The notes beneath the pieces are model-generated. The model ran no database searches. It had not been told where the DNA came from and worked only from the letters and a program-made list of their open reading frames with translations. A stretch of 64,000 nt of DNA from Ipomoea triloba (Eukaryota > Streptophyta > Magnoliopsida > Solanales > Convolvulaceae): positions 18,263,944 to 18,327,943 of the forward strand of contig NC_044923.1 of NCBI RefSeq assembly GCF_003576645.1, written 5' to 3'. A program made the translations under genes and the position numbers. How positions within the stretch are numbered: position 1 is the stretch's first letter; each line of letters opens with the position of its first letter. Below are positions 1 to 11,273 of this stretch, piece after piece.

Positions 1-252
1 TGTTCTTCTTTCTTGTTTAATTTGTATAATCAACTACTAACAAAGAAAAAAAAAACATCATATCTAATCTATTGTCCCATACACCATATTTTCTGCCCCA
101 CACTTTCTATGTGTGTATAATAATTAAGAAACTCCTAACAAACTTAACCATCCATGTGCTTGTTAATATTCAGAATCAAATATAATCCCATTGCTATATA
201 GGTGATTAAAAACTTAGGCCTTCACTTTCATCATATATATCATTAAAAAATA
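1..252 (+). promoter_or_regulatory. Upstream region of SCPL gene 1
   Basis: This AT-rich upstream sequence is closely matched by the region upstream of SCPL gene 2 (about 11020-11273), so it belongs to the duplicated unit. A plausible TATA box (CTATATAGG, about 195-203) lies some 50 nt before the ATG; gene 2 has a similar TATATATG at the same place. The transcription start is inferred only. Confidence 0.45.
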
Positions 253-3200
253 ATGGTTTTCTTATGGTTCTTGTTGCTCAATACATTATGTTCCATCTCA
301 ATAAGGAATGGTGAAATGATAGATTCTCTCCCGGGCCAGCCCTCGGGTGTGAACTTCAATCAGTACTCGGGGTATATTGTTACCGATAAATCTCGTGGCA
401 GAGCTCTATTCTACTATTTTGCTGAAGCCCAAACCGAAGATAGATTCTCAAAGCCGCTCACACTTTGGCTAGGGGGAGGTATATATGCTAACTTCTCTTC
501 TCTTCTTTTCTCATATTTATTTTAATTTAATGCCATTCGTAAAAGAGTTGAAGAATTCATAAGAGGTAAGCAAAGATCAGTAAAAGACTTAAAGGGTTAA
601 AGTTGCGTATTCGCTGTTAGTTATAACTTTTCGCGCCTAACAGTTTTGAATGTGTTAAAATCAGCCCATGATTGTTCCATTGCTGTTGTTGGGATGTTCT
701 ACGAACATGGTCCATTTAGGCCGACAAAAGATGGGAAGCTGGCAAAGAACCAGTTTTCTTGGAATTTAGGTAACTATTTAACGTTCTGTTTTGTATATGT
801 ATGGTTTTTATTTTTACACGAATATATGTATATATTGAGTAAGTTGATGTTGAAATTAAATGAGCAGAGTCGAACATGTTATACGTAGACTCTCCAATAG
901 TTGCATTTTCATACTCGAATACAACCTCAGACTACAAAATATGGAGTGATACCATGACAGGTGCGTATGGTGCCAATTACTTGAATTGGATCACAACATT
1001 ATTCACTTTGTATGTTTAAATTAGATTTAGTGTTTTTATTTAATTTGTTTGCCATTTTGATGCTGCAGCCCGTGAAAATATGAAGTTTCTTCGAAAGTGG
1101 TTTATTCAATATTCTGAATACAGAAATCAAGATTTTTACATTGCCGGAGATAGTTATGGAGGTAAACACTACACTACACTACATTTTTTTTTATGCCTTT
1201 AGTTAAAAAGAAAAATAGGAATAAATCTTAACCATAGATATAGTCCAAATCAACCATCCAGATTGAAGATGAATTAAAAAAAAATGCGTGATGGCATTCT
1301 TGTAATTTTGAGTAGGTCAGATTGTCTTTGTATCTGAGTACACATTTTATTCTTCAAGTGCATCTTTTATGCCTTCAAGTGCATATGCTATGTTTCAGGC
1401 TTCAGCCTTCAGTACACAATTTCTCTTTTGAGTGCACATTTTTTCTTCTTCGAGTGCACATTTTTCCTTGCATCTTTTCATGCCTTCAATTGCATCTGTT
1501 TTGTTTTATATTTCAATACGTAGTTTCTCCTTTGAGTCTACATCTTTGTGCCTTTGAGTGTAAAAATTGAGATTTACAAACGATTTGTAAGTGTAATTGC
1601 TTCAATAACACTTAATTGAATGACTTTTCTTTTTGGTACCATAAATTGTATCAATTGCACATCTATTTGCCGTCAAGTGCAGAATTTTGGCCTTCAAATG
1701 CACATTTTTATGCCTTCAAGTGTATAATTTTTTGCCTTCAAGTGCACGATTCTAGGCGTATTTGTTATATATTTTGCATTCTTTCCAACAATGTATAACT
1801 AGATTTCTAATTAAACTTTGTGAGATTTACAAACGATTTGTATAACTAATTGCTTCAATAATATTTAAGTGGAATAACTTACCTTTTTTTATTATTATTA
1901 TTACAGTATACATACATACATTGTTATTCAACTTAAGTGTTATTTAAACAATTACCATACAAATCGTTTGTAAATCTCACAAATTTAATTAGAAATTTAG
2001 TTATACATTGTTGAAAAGAAGACAATATATAACTATAATAAGTATTAATCCATAATTGTGCACTTGAAAGCACAAAAGTGTGCACCTGAAGACACAAAAA
2101 TATGCACTCGAAGGATAAGATTTTGCACTCGAAGGCACAAAGATATGCAATCTAAGCAATTATTGTACCAAAAAGGGAGAGTTATTCAACTTAAGTGTTA
2201 TTGAAGCAATTATCCTTACAAATCGTTTGTAAATCTCACAAATTCATTAAAACTTGGTTATATGTTATTGCAAAAGAAGACAAAAGATATAATAAACATT
2301 GGTTTATGGTTAAGATTTAATCATATTTTTTTTACCTAAAGCCTCTTTCGCATTTGAACGCTAATATATATATATATATATATATCAATAATCTTGGAAA
2401 TGGGTTTGTATGTAGGTCACTTGGCACCACAACTTGCTGCATTAATACTTAAATACAACAGAAAACCGGAACATATCAGACCAATAAAGCTGAAAGGAAT
2501 TGTTGTGAGTTAGTTGCTTCCTTCCATCAATTCTCCTCCTGATCTTCTGCATCATATGTAATTTTCTAATGTGAATTGTGTGATTGAGTGGAAGGAACTT
2601 ATCCATCCATCAAAGGATAAAGGATCAATCTTTGGTTTTAAATATAGAACAATCTTAAATTTCTAAGCCTGTTTCACCTTTAGAGGTGTTACAATTCAGC
2701 CGACCTTAACCCTTAGAGGTGCTACAATTCAGCGAGAGAATTAATCTACAGTGAAAACACAGTTACATTCAAAAAAATCATATGAGATTTTCTTCATTCT
2801 GATCGTCTCTCGTTCAAGCTAGAACTCATTTTTTTTGTGTTTTTTCAATAAAAAATATTTTCAGCTTGGGAACCCACTTCTAGAAAAGATGAGTTTATCT
2901 AACGTTGAGCATCTCTGGTACCACGGAATCATTTCTACAGAACTGTACCATCTGCAGAAGAAAGAGTGTAATGCAACAAGAATGGTTAACGAATTATTAA
3001 ACGGAGAATTGTCTGAATATTGCTCTGATATAGATGTTATGATTTCGGAGGAAATTGGGGACGATACGGATCAGGAAAATTTACTCTCTCAATCATGCGA
3101 ATTCTCCTCAATTTCATCATCTCAACAACGTTATGTAAGTTAGCAATAGTTAAGTTATTCACTTTCAATACACACATATACTAGTGATCAAATGAGTCCA

Positions 3201-5492
3201 TCTGTTATATGTGTAGACACATCCAGCTCATTTAGTGCTTGAGATGAATGACTTAGATTTTTGTCAACTATGCAAGTAGAGTGCACAGTTGCAAAGTTAG
3301 CCAAATCTCAAGTATTCAATGTCCTAGATTTGTCTACACAGACTCGGGGAAAGGGTGGACTCACGGGAACACTGACCTATATATATATAAGGAATGGTTC
3401 AGGTGCGAAGAAGGATTCCCGTGCGGTTGTGTGGCTACGTACCTTAAGCACTACAATGGTGCACCTTAAAGTACAAAAATCACGCACATTAGCACACAAA
3501 CAAAGCACCTTAAAAACACAAACCAGGCGCACCTAAAACTTTAGGCCGACGCACCTTAAGTACACAAGTCACGCACCTTAAGAACACAAACCACACACCT
3601 AATGTTTTAAAATGGCCCACTTAAGTTCCAACAACTCACGCACCTTAAGCATACATATCACGCACCTTAAAAAAAAATTACAGACCTTAAGAAGAAAATT
3701 ACGCACCTAAATCAAACACACAACCACACGGGAAACACTCCACCTCACGAGAACTGAATCCTATATATATTCAATCTTAATTGTTTGTTTCTTCTCTGCC
3801 ATGCACAGCTTGCTACTGAAAGAGCCCAGGATGATCCATGCCTTCGTGATTGGATAGATCAATATATGAACAGGCCAGATGTTCAGAAAGCTTTACATGC
3901 CAATACAACTGACTTGCAAAATCCTTGGAAATCTACTCTTCATGGGTATTGTATTTTGTAACCTATTCTCTTATTGTGTCTGAAATCACTTGTAATTGTG
4001 TGCTAAAACTCGATCTATAATCAAGTATGAAAAATGCAGGAATAGGAATACAATGTTGCACAACCTTGCTATTGACATATTGCCAACATTGTCAAAACTT
4101 CTAAAGAAGGATATCAAAGTTCTGATTTACAGGTTCATTATTATGACATCAGATACATATATTAGATAGAGAGAAAAAAAATGCATTGTCGGAATTAAAA
4201 CATGTGCTCCATTCCAACTAAAAGTCTAAACTGATAGTTGGATTACACATTTATGTTTATATATATTATTTGCTAACACGCTCCCTCACGTTTGGGCCAG
4301 TGGAGATCAAGATTTAAGGATTCCTGTCACACACACTAGGATACTTGTTAGTGTGCTTGCTAGACGCTTGAAGCTCACCACTTTGGAGATGAATGGACCT
4401 TGGTATGATGGCAAGCAGGTATACCACTTAGGTAAAGCTTATTTAGGAGCGTATAGTTTATTTTAAGCTACTAATAAGTTACAAGCTCTGTTTGGTAATG
4501 TTCCTAATATAAGCTAGTAACTTAAAATAAGAGCTTATTTTTTAACTAGATAGTGTTTCAAAATAAGCTAGTAGCTTCCTAACTTTTTTTCCATCTTTAA
4601 CCTTATTATTTTAAAGAAATGACATTATTTACCCTTCTCAATTAAAACTTTTTTGGCTAAACTTTTTTGACTTTTTCTCTTCAATATGTTTGGTTGTAAT
4701 TTCAATTTGACATTTGTGTTTGAACATTGATTTTTGCAGAACTAATCTTATGAATTATAAACATTTTGTTTTACTTTATATGCTTTCAAATATATGTTCT
4801 TCCTTTATATTTTATTAAAATATATTGATTTCACTATTGTATATTTTAATATATAAACAAATCTATTTAAATTTAAAACTATTTAAATTGTATGAATGTG
4901 TCCTTTTTAGTCTTTTTACATTTATTAGCTTATCAAAACGCTAATTTTACCAAACACTTTTAAGCATAACAGCTAGTTTAACAACTCTTCAGATTTCAGC
5001 TTTGAGCTTATAGCTTTTAAGTTTTCAGCTATTTTTCAGCTTTCAGCTATCTTTTCAGTTATGTTTGCCAAACATAGCCTTAACCTAACTCAAGAAACTT
5101 GAAAAACTTAAAAAACTTAAAACAAAACAAAATGCAATAAACAAAAAATTAAAACAAGGTAAGTTTTTTTTTTTAGTACTACTGACTCTATTACAATGTA
5201 GTATATGTTCATAACTATTTTCTCAACCTACTAAAACACAAAGAATTAATATCGTCTCCACTGAGACTCGAACTCACAACCTCCATATGCTTTGTTTTGA
5301 TTTTTGTAGATTGGAGGATGGAGTCAAACATACGGAAAATTGGGTGGATGTAAAAAGGTGGGAAATTTGACATTTGCAACAGTAAGAGGTGGAGCTCATT
5401 TTGTGCCATCTTCATCTCCCTCGGAAGCTCTCACACTTTTTAAGTCATTTCTCAAGGGAACTCCACTACCCAAAACTGACCCCAACTACTAG
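253..5492 (+). CDS. Serine carboxypeptidase-like protein, clade II (SCPL gene 1)
   Basis: Secreted or vacuolar S10-family alpha/beta-hydrolase. I infer ten exons with GT-AG introns: 253-478, 665-769, 868-960, 1069-1161, 2416-2504, 2865-3134, 3809-3945, 4040-4132, 4301-4418 and 5310-5492. They join to 1407 nt, 468 aa, with no internal stop. The protein starts with a hydrophobic signal-peptide-like segment (MVFLWFLLL). The triad is present: Ser170 in GDSYGG, Asp373 in SGDQD and His438 in GGAH. The oxyanion-loop motif, normally NGGPGCSS, reads GGAHDCSI (about 74-81), so ordinary peptidase activity is doubtful. One residue is also missing in the SPxGVxF strand (SPIVAF). Introns 4, 6, 8 and 9 contain transposon sequence. 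The exon 9 acceptor appears to lie in repeat DNA. The start is supported by the matching MxFLW start of all four copies. The family is clear; the substrate is unknown. Confidence 0.9.
1195..2343. repeat. Inverted-repeat element in intron 4 of SCPL gene 1, repeat-ladder core
   Basis: The two ends are inverted copies over about 45 bp: GCCTTTAGTTAAAAAG at 1195 and the complement of TTTACCTAAAGCC ending at 2343, both running into a TTAACCATA block. The core carries a second inverted repeat around CAAATCGTTTGTAAATCTC (about 1800-2000 and 2200-2240). It also holds two ladders of degenerate units about 20 nt long, TGCCTTCAAGTGCA (1320-1760) and GCACTCGAAGGCACAAA (2055-2160). Related sequence fills intron 4 of gene 2, so the insertion predates the gene 1/gene 2 duplication. 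The transposon class is uncertain. Confidence 0.6.
3378..3772. repeat. (TA)-flanked CACCTTAAG-ladder element, SCPL gene 1 intron 6
   Basis: A TATATATATA tract at each side flanks GGTTCAGGTGCG-like and GAGAACTGAATCC-like inverted ends. Between them CGCACCTTAAG and close variants recur about every 20 nt (3440-3720). A related element occupies intron 6 of gene 2 (15590-16410). Confidence 0.5.
4170..4300. repeat. Dispersed repeat fragment providing the exon 9 acceptor of SCPL gene 1
   Basis: The segment contains CATGTGCTCCATTCCAACTA, CTGATAGTTGGA and CACATTTATGTTTATAT, and ends CTCACGTTTGGGCCAG. A related fragment lies at 11655-11725. Gene 2 has no such insert in its 117-bp intron 8 and uses TGTTGCAG instead. 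The family is not identified. Confidence 0.5.
4431..5079. mobile_element. PIF/Harbinger (Tourist-like) MITE in SCPL gene 1 intron 9
   Basis: A 649-bp element flanked by the trinucleotide TTA (4428-4430 and 5080-5082), the target duplication typical of PIF/Harbinger. Its right end reads GCCAAACATAGCC, matching the opposite orientation of the element at 6242-7010. Gene 2 intron 9 lacks it, with intron sequence continuous across the site, so it inserted after the gene 1/gene 2 duplication. Confidence 0.75.
5166..5295 (-). mobile_element. SINE-like fragment, reverse orientation
   Basis: Read on the minus strand, this ends in an A-rich tail (the T run at 5167-5174) and carries a B-box-like GGTTGTGAGTTCGAGTCTCA. 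It shares TACTACTGACTCTATTACAAT with the SINE at 17597-17720 and with fragments near 60090 and 60390. It lies just before exon 10 of SCPL gene 1. Confidence 0.5.
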
Positions 5493-5937
5493 TTTGTTTT
5501 CAAGCATTTATACTATGAGTAGAAACAGGGGTACGTGGAGCCAGAAATTTCGGTCAATAGAGGTGGGAAAAAGAGAAAAACTTCAAAATATAGCTAACAA
5601 GGTTTGATCCTAAACCTTTTGTAATCAAAACTCACTACAATCAACTATTCTACTCCAAACTTTTAATAAATTTTATGTATAATACTCTCTCTATCTCATG
5701 TTATCTGTCATAGTTACTATTCATTGATCCAATCAACTCTTTTTTCTTTGTTTATTTTCTTTATTAATTTTTTCTTATTTTTAAATTTGATTTTTTGTAT
5801 TTAATAGTACATAATTTCTAAATATATAAATTTTGTATAACAATACTAAACTTAATATTATGAAAAATGAATTAAAAATAACTTCAATCAAGCCTCATTA
5901 ACCGAATCAGACACATAAAATGGGACGGAGAGACTAA

Positions 5938-5940
<3 letters not shown>

Positions 5941-6007
<67 letters not shown>

Positions 6008-6008
6008 N

Positions 6009-6046
<38 letters not shown>
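5941..6046. repeat. (TA)n microsatellite containing an assembly N
   Basis: About 105 bp of alternating TA with a single N at 6008. The N probably marks a join of unknown length, so the true tract length is uncertain. The 450 bp before it (5493-5940) is the AT-rich 3' flank of SCPL gene 1, and I see no gene in it. Confidence 0.9.
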
Positions 6047-6049
<3 letters not shown>

Positions 6050-6241
6050 ATGATCAGGTGTGGCCGTGCGGCCTATTTTCAGCCATTAGATCATATCAAC
6101 TCATCAAATCAACGCGCAATATATATATGTTACAGAACACACCATTCTACTTACTAAAACGCACCAGAGATTCGATAAAACACACCATTTCACACAATAT
6201 ACCAAATGCACCTATTCACTTAAAATTTATCAATATACTTA

Positions 6242-7010
6242 GGTTATGTTTGGTAAACCCAGCTGAAATGGTAGCTGAAAGCTGAAAAGTAGCTGAAAGC
6301 TAAAAAGCTATAAGTTCGAAGCTGAAATCTGAAGAGCTGTTATGCTTAAAAGTGTTTGGTAAAATTAGCTTTTTGATAAGTTGATAAATGTAAAAAGACT
6401 AAAAAGGACATCTACATAAAAGTTAAATAATTTTAAATTTAAATAGGTTTGTTTACATATTAAAATATAAAATAATGAAATCAATATAATTTAATAAAAT
6501 ATAAAGTAAGAACATATATTTAAAAATATATAAAGTAAAAAATAAATGTTTATAATTCATAAAATTAGTTCATACAAAAATTATTGTTCAAACACAAATA
6601 TCAAATTAAAATTACAACGAAACATATTGAAGAAAAAAATTATCAAATTAAAATTACAACGAAACATATTGAAGAAAAAAATGCTCAAATTAAAATTACA
6701 ACGAAACATATTGAAGAAAAAAATGCCAAAAGAGTTTTAATTGGGAAACATATTGAAGAAAAAAATGCCAAAAGAGTTTTAATTGGGAGGGATAAATGAT
6801 ATCATTTATTTAAAATAATAAGGATAAAGATGGAAAAAAGTTGAGAAGCTACTAGCTTATTTTTGAAAAGCTACTTGAAGTAGCGTTTCAAAATAAGCTT
6901 TTATTTTAAGCTACTAGCTTATTTTGAGAGCATTACCAAACAAAGCTTATAACTTATTAGTAGCTTAAAATAAGCTATAAGCTCCTAAATAAGCTCTGCC
7001 AAACACAGCC
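6242..7010. mobile_element. PIF/Harbinger-type MITE with an internal 42-bp tandem array
   Basis: Flanked by TTA on both sides (6239-6241 and 7011-7013). Ends are GGTTATGTTTGGTAAA on the left and the complement of GGCTGTGTTTGGCAGAG on the right. It is related, in opposite orientation, to the element at 4431-5079. Its core contains the tandem array at 6602-6790. Confidence 0.75.
6602..6790. repeat. 42-bp tandem repeat, about 4.5 units
   Basis: Units start at 6602, 6644, 6686, 6728 and 6770 (partial). All contain AACATATTGAAGAAAAAAAT. The later units change their first half to AAAAGAGTTTTAATTGGG. The period is exactly 42 nt, so it stays open as repeated peptide; I regard the translation as meaningless. 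Confidence 0.9.
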
Positions 7011-7304
7011 TTAATAAAAAACATCATTCTACGTATTAAAATGTACCACAACGTGCCTCATGTCAGATTATAAGCATACACTATTTACACATATTAGAAA
7101 ACATGTGCTAAAATATGCACCATTCTACGNATTAGTAGCTTAAAATAAGCTATAAGCTCCTAAATAAGCTCTGCCAAACACAGCCTTAATAAAAAACATC
7201 ATTCTACGTATTAAAATGTACCACAACGTGCCTCATGTCAGATTATAAGCATACACTATTTACACATATTAGAAAACATGTGCTAAAATATGCACCATTC
7301 TACG
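6956..7304. other. Exact 174-bp duplication across an N (probable assembly artefact)
   Basis: Bases 6956-7129 reappear exactly at 7131-7304, with a single N at 7130 between them. The second copy then continues into flanking sequence. This is what an unmerged contig overlap would give. The same pattern occurs at 46439. Confidence 0.75.
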
Positions 7305-7690
7305 TATTAAAATGTACCACAACGTGCCTCATGTCAGATTATAAGCATACACTATTTACACATATTAGAAAACATGTGCTAAAATATGCACCATTCTACG
7401 TATTAAAATGCACCACACTTATTAGAAACACGTGTTAAAATACACACCATTCAATGTATTAAAATACACCAGACGACGTATTAAAACACACCATTCCACA
7501 ACATAGTTACACATCATTCTACGTATGAAAATGCACCAGCGAATAGATTAAAACACACCATTCCACAACACAGTTAATGCACCAACATACGTAATAAAAC
7601 GCACCACAGCATGTATTCAAACGCACCACACTGTGTACTAAAATGCACCATTCCAATTCACGTAATATAAATACAAAAATTACCATAATA
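7013..7690. repeat. Ladder of CACCATTCTACGTATTAAAA-type repeats
   Basis: Units such as CACCATTCTACGTATTAAAA recur about every 20-28 nt with drift; a short version lies at 6130-6240. This includes the artefactual duplication at 7131-7304. No gene is visible here. Confidence 0.7.
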
Positions 7691-7786
7691 ACCGCACTTA
7701 AACATACGCAAATTTCAGTAGGATTAATGAAATTGGACGGTGCAGATTAGGCCGCATGACCTCACCAGAGCTCGCCGCCGCATTTG

Positions 7787-7791
<5 letters not shown>

Positions 7792-7871
<80 letters not shown>
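7792..7871. repeat. (TA)n microsatellite
   Basis: About 80 bp of TA dinucleotides. It is followed by TACTAGTATTTTCTATGCGCGATGCGC, cut here into its parts TACTAGTATTTTC and GCGCGATGCGC, a motif echoed near 39252 and 54981. Confidence 0.9.
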
Positions 7872-7873
<2 letters not shown>

Positions 7874-8067
7874 TAGTATTTTCTATGCGCGATGCGCAAA
7901 AACATATGCCCAATATTTATATTTTAAAAAATAACTAACAAATTCTTATTAATTAAAACCTATATGAAAAAAAATATTTATATTATATAATGTCTACAAA
8001 TATTATTATCATTAAAGAATATAAGAAAATATATGGTGGATATATGTATGTGCATGGTAAAGTTAGG

Positions 8068-8653
8068 GTGTGTTTGGAAAGCAGAAAAATGATTTCTGAA
8101 AAATGTTTTCTAGAAAATGAGTCATTTTCCAGAAAACATTTTCCTTTATTGTATTTGACTGCAAAGAAGAAATCTATCTTTGTTGTTTGGTTCATTTTCC
8201 AAAAAATGGACAGAGAAATGGTTCACCTTTGTAATGGAAAAGATAACGAAAGTTATCTCGGTAAGGGTAATTTTGTCCAAAAAAATTGTATATAGTGCAA
8301 CTCTAAAAACACAATGTACAAAATAGTTAGCACTAAAAACATGGACATAAATGAGGTATATAACGTTAACTGAGACTTATTATGTTTATATATATATATA
8401 TAGATTTTGGTTCAATTGCGGCCGTGCTCTCCCGTGCGGCCGTGCGGTCACACACCACTCAATGTTACGAAATACACAACTCAATGTTAAGAAACACACC
8501 ACAATGAAATACAATGAAACACACCACAATTTTAAGAAACACACCACAATGCATATTTGTGTGGTGTGTTTCTTAACATTGAGTGGTGTATTTCGTAACA
8601 TTGAGTGGTGTGAACCGCACGACCGCACGAGAGAGCACGGCCGCACCTGATCA

Positions 8654-8723
<70 letters not shown>

Positions 8724-8934
8724 GAATGGGCAATGATATTTTTATTTTTATTTTTTCTCTCTTATTTTTTATTATTACATTGTTTAAAAGTAGATGAGTA
8801 AAAGGGCAATATGCCGGTTTTGTAATTACTAAAAGATTCGATTATAATAGTAAGATAAAGAAAGTAGACAAACAAACATGCTAATGGATATCAAAACCTA
8901 TAGTAGGGGCAAAACTCCCCAACCAAACACACCC
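8068..8934. mobile_element. GGGTGTGTTTGG-ended MITE with a nested hairpin element
   Basis: The ends are GGGTGTGTTTGGAAAG (8068) and CCAAACACACCC (ending 8934), matching the PIF-type MITE family at 33053, 43478 and 43867. A clean TTA/TAA duplication is not visible here (TTA on the left, TCT on the right). A second inverted-repeat element (8417-8645) and CT/TA microsatellites (8657-8722) sit inside. Confidence 0.5.
8417..8645. repeat. Long hairpin (inverted repeat) with CACACCAC-rich arms
   Basis: The left arm (about 8417-8501) and right arm (about 8559-8645) are near-perfect inverted copies over about 85 bp, sharing CGGCCGTGCTCTC, CCACTCAATGTTACGAAATA and TTAAGAAACACACCAC. It is flanked by TA tracts. 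Related GGTGTGGCCGTGCGG ends occur near 6055 and 15625. Confidence 0.7.
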
Positions 8935-8947
8935 TCTGGCTGGAAAA

Positions 8948-9862
8948 CACTACTACAAATGACAATTTTTACATAAGTTTTTTGAGACAAATGACAATGG
9001 TTTTATTTCGACGTCATTCTGACAAACGTAATCAATAAATGATACGACATCGGTTTTTAGCAAAAACTGACATCTTCTTATGTTTTAATTAAATTTAAAA
9101 AAAAAACATATGATGTCGATTTTTGCTAAAAAGTAAAAACTGACATTGTATATATATTTTTTAAATATTAATTTTTTTATACTTTAATTTCCTTTCAAAA
9201 CCTGTGCAATTTCACAATTTACATCAACATTCAAAACCTGTGCAATTTTACATTCATAATAATATTTGACAATTAATCAAGCTAATAAATCTCTTAATTA
9301 ATCAAACTAATAAATATCACAATTAATCAAGCTAGTAAATTCTACCATTGATACTAATTAATAATAATAATTTGAAACTGAAATTATCAATATCAATTAT
9401 TTAATGTACTAAAGAAGTATTGTATTAACTCATTCATCAATAAGAAACTTGGACCAATGTCTCTAACTTAGCTTCATCAATATCTTATTGATTGTAGGAC
9501 AATCTTCCAAATCTCTCCAAGCTCTACAAAGTTGAAAAGAGATAAATAATCAATAAGCTAGTATTTTAAAAATTTTGAAGGAGAAAGATATTTTATTAAA
9601 TATTTGACTTATATATCCATTCCTTTGTATGCTTGCGTGGAAACAATTTTCAACCCGAATTTCATGACATAATATTCGCATTCGGTAGTTCCTCTTTAAT
9701 TTGTTTGGCACACTACATTTGAATTACAATATAATTGAGTTTCTTTAATAAAAAACAATAAGATATATGTAGTTTTACAAAGTGTATGAAGTACTTACCG
9801 AGCATGTAATCCATTTCGGTGGACGACTTTGTTCCTTTCCACTCAGCATGCTTGTTTCCATC
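8948..9862 (-). mobile_element. Possible CACTA-type remnant
   Basis: It begins CACTACTACAAATGACAATT, which resembles CACTA-superfamily termini. Subterminal repeats of the type GACATCGGTTTTTAGCAAAAACTG follow in both orientations (parts: ACATCGGTTTTTAGC, GCAAAAACTGACATC). On the minus strand 9862-9799 reads as a coding-like fragment (DGNKHAEWKGTKSSTEM) ending at a GTAAGT splice donor. I found no matching opposite terminus and do not recognise the protein, so this is weak. Confidence 0.3.
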
Positions 9863-10070
9863 ACACACCTATTAATATATGACATATAAAATATACGTAA
9901 ATACTTGACATCACTATATTAATAATAACTATTAATTATTTATAAGTTTACATATGTTTTCATTATTTCTTTAATTAATGTTCTCAAGTGCCTCGAGACT
10001 AATGGAATCAAACCAATATATTTCATTTAATTGAGGACAAATCGCCATCAAAAAGCTTTAAAGTACCTTT

Positions 10071-10642
10071 TGTCCCACATTGGTTTGCACCACTATTTAT
10101 ACAAGAGTCTTTCTAAGGCTAATTGAATTGTATAGCATAGAGATTCTCTCTTGCGCGCAGAGGTGCAAATCATTTCTAAATTAATTTACAATTCATGTAA
10201 TTTCTGAATTAATTCTCAAGTAGTGACAGGCCGGGGTTATAAGTTTGATTTTATTATCAAATTAATGTCACGATTAAATGTTATTTAATCCTTCAACTCC
10301 TATATAAGTTGATAGTAGAAGCAGCAGATTTACATATACAACGAAATATATTTTCTTTCTCGAAAACTCTGCTTCTACTCCTTTCTTTGCCTATTGTGTT
10401 CAAAACTTTGTTCTTGTTCGTCGGGTTTCATAGTTTGAGTGCTCAAACTTGAAGCCGTAGCTTGTTTTATCATGCGAAACCTAGGCTACAACGCTCCTAA
10501 TACCTTGAGAAGCAGCAAATAAGGTTTTAAGGACAATGTAGTGATTACACGACTCAAACTTATCACCTACCCGAAAACCCTTTCCTTTCTTGGGCTTGTT
10601 ATTTTCCCTGAAATATTATTTTGGCAGTAATATTTCATAACA
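10071..10642 (+). mobile_element. Solo-LTR-like segment
   Basis: The segment runs from TGTCCCACATTGG to CATAACA, i.e. TG...CA. It contains a promoter-like CCTATATAAG (about 10301) and a pyrimidine-rich leader. No 5-bp target duplication and no primer-binding site is evident, and the LTR call is an inference. Apart from this segment and the SINE that follows, I see no gene from 9870 to 11020. Confidence 0.35.
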
Positions 10643-10705
10643 GTAGTTGATGGCGTATTTTGTGTTTTTTGAGGAGTGTGGTATCCTAAATCATAGGCAT
10701 TATAG

Positions 10706-10831
10706 GCCAAAGATCTTGTGGTCTAGTGGCACCCGATTTACACTCTCACATAGATGGGGAGTGGGTTCGAGTCTCAGTTGAGGCAATTGTTAACTCATTA
10801 GTACTCAAAAAACAAAAAAAAAAAAAAATCA
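10706..10831 (+). mobile_element. tRNA-derived SINE
   Basis: It has the internal Pol III promoter layout: an A-box-like TGGTCTAGTGG, then a B-box-like GGGTTCGAGTC about 40 nt later, and an A-rich tail (10808-10826). A relative lies on the minus strand at 17597-17720. It is too degenerate for a tRNA. Confidence 0.7.
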
Positions 10832-11273
10832 TGGGCATTATATAGGCGTTTGATAAACCAATCACCACTACTCATTTAGTTCAACCAAAACTCTCAATAA
10901 ATCTATTTAAATTTCACCACAAAATTAAGGTTTTAATATATAAAATATATTATCCGGAAAACCTACATCAACTACACTATGAAATCACGCTATTTTAGTG
11001 TTTCTCAATCTGTTTCACTTCCTTGTTTAATTTGTATAATCAACTACTAATTAACAAAAAAAAAAACAGCATATCTGATCTGTTGTCCCATACACCATTT
11101 TTTCTTCCCCACACTTTCTATGCGTATGTAATAATTAATAAACTCCTAACAAACTTAGCCATCCATCTGCTTGTTAATATTCAGAATCGAATATAATCCC
11201 ATAGGGCCATTGCTATATATGTGATTAAAAACTTAGGCCTTCGAATTTCATCATATATATCATTAAAAAAATA

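Noticed and set aside
6546..6799. Lys-rich repeated-peptide frames
   Set aside because: They come from the 42-bp tandem array inside a MITE and have no start context or homology.
7698..7938. Open frames of repeated Tyr-Ile over (TA)n tracts (also 23585-23836, 53818-54108)
   Set aside because: They are translations of dinucleotide microsatellites and are open in several frames at once.
10071..10110. snRNA-type promoter: GTCCCACATTG followed by TATTTATA
   Set aside because: It resembles the plant USE plus TATA pair, but the spacing is short and no U-snRNA body follows; I treated it as part of an LTR-like repeat.
10706..10790. Possible tRNA gene
   Set aside because: It has A- and B-box-like motifs but no cloverleaf I can close, and an A-rich tail; a SINE fits better.
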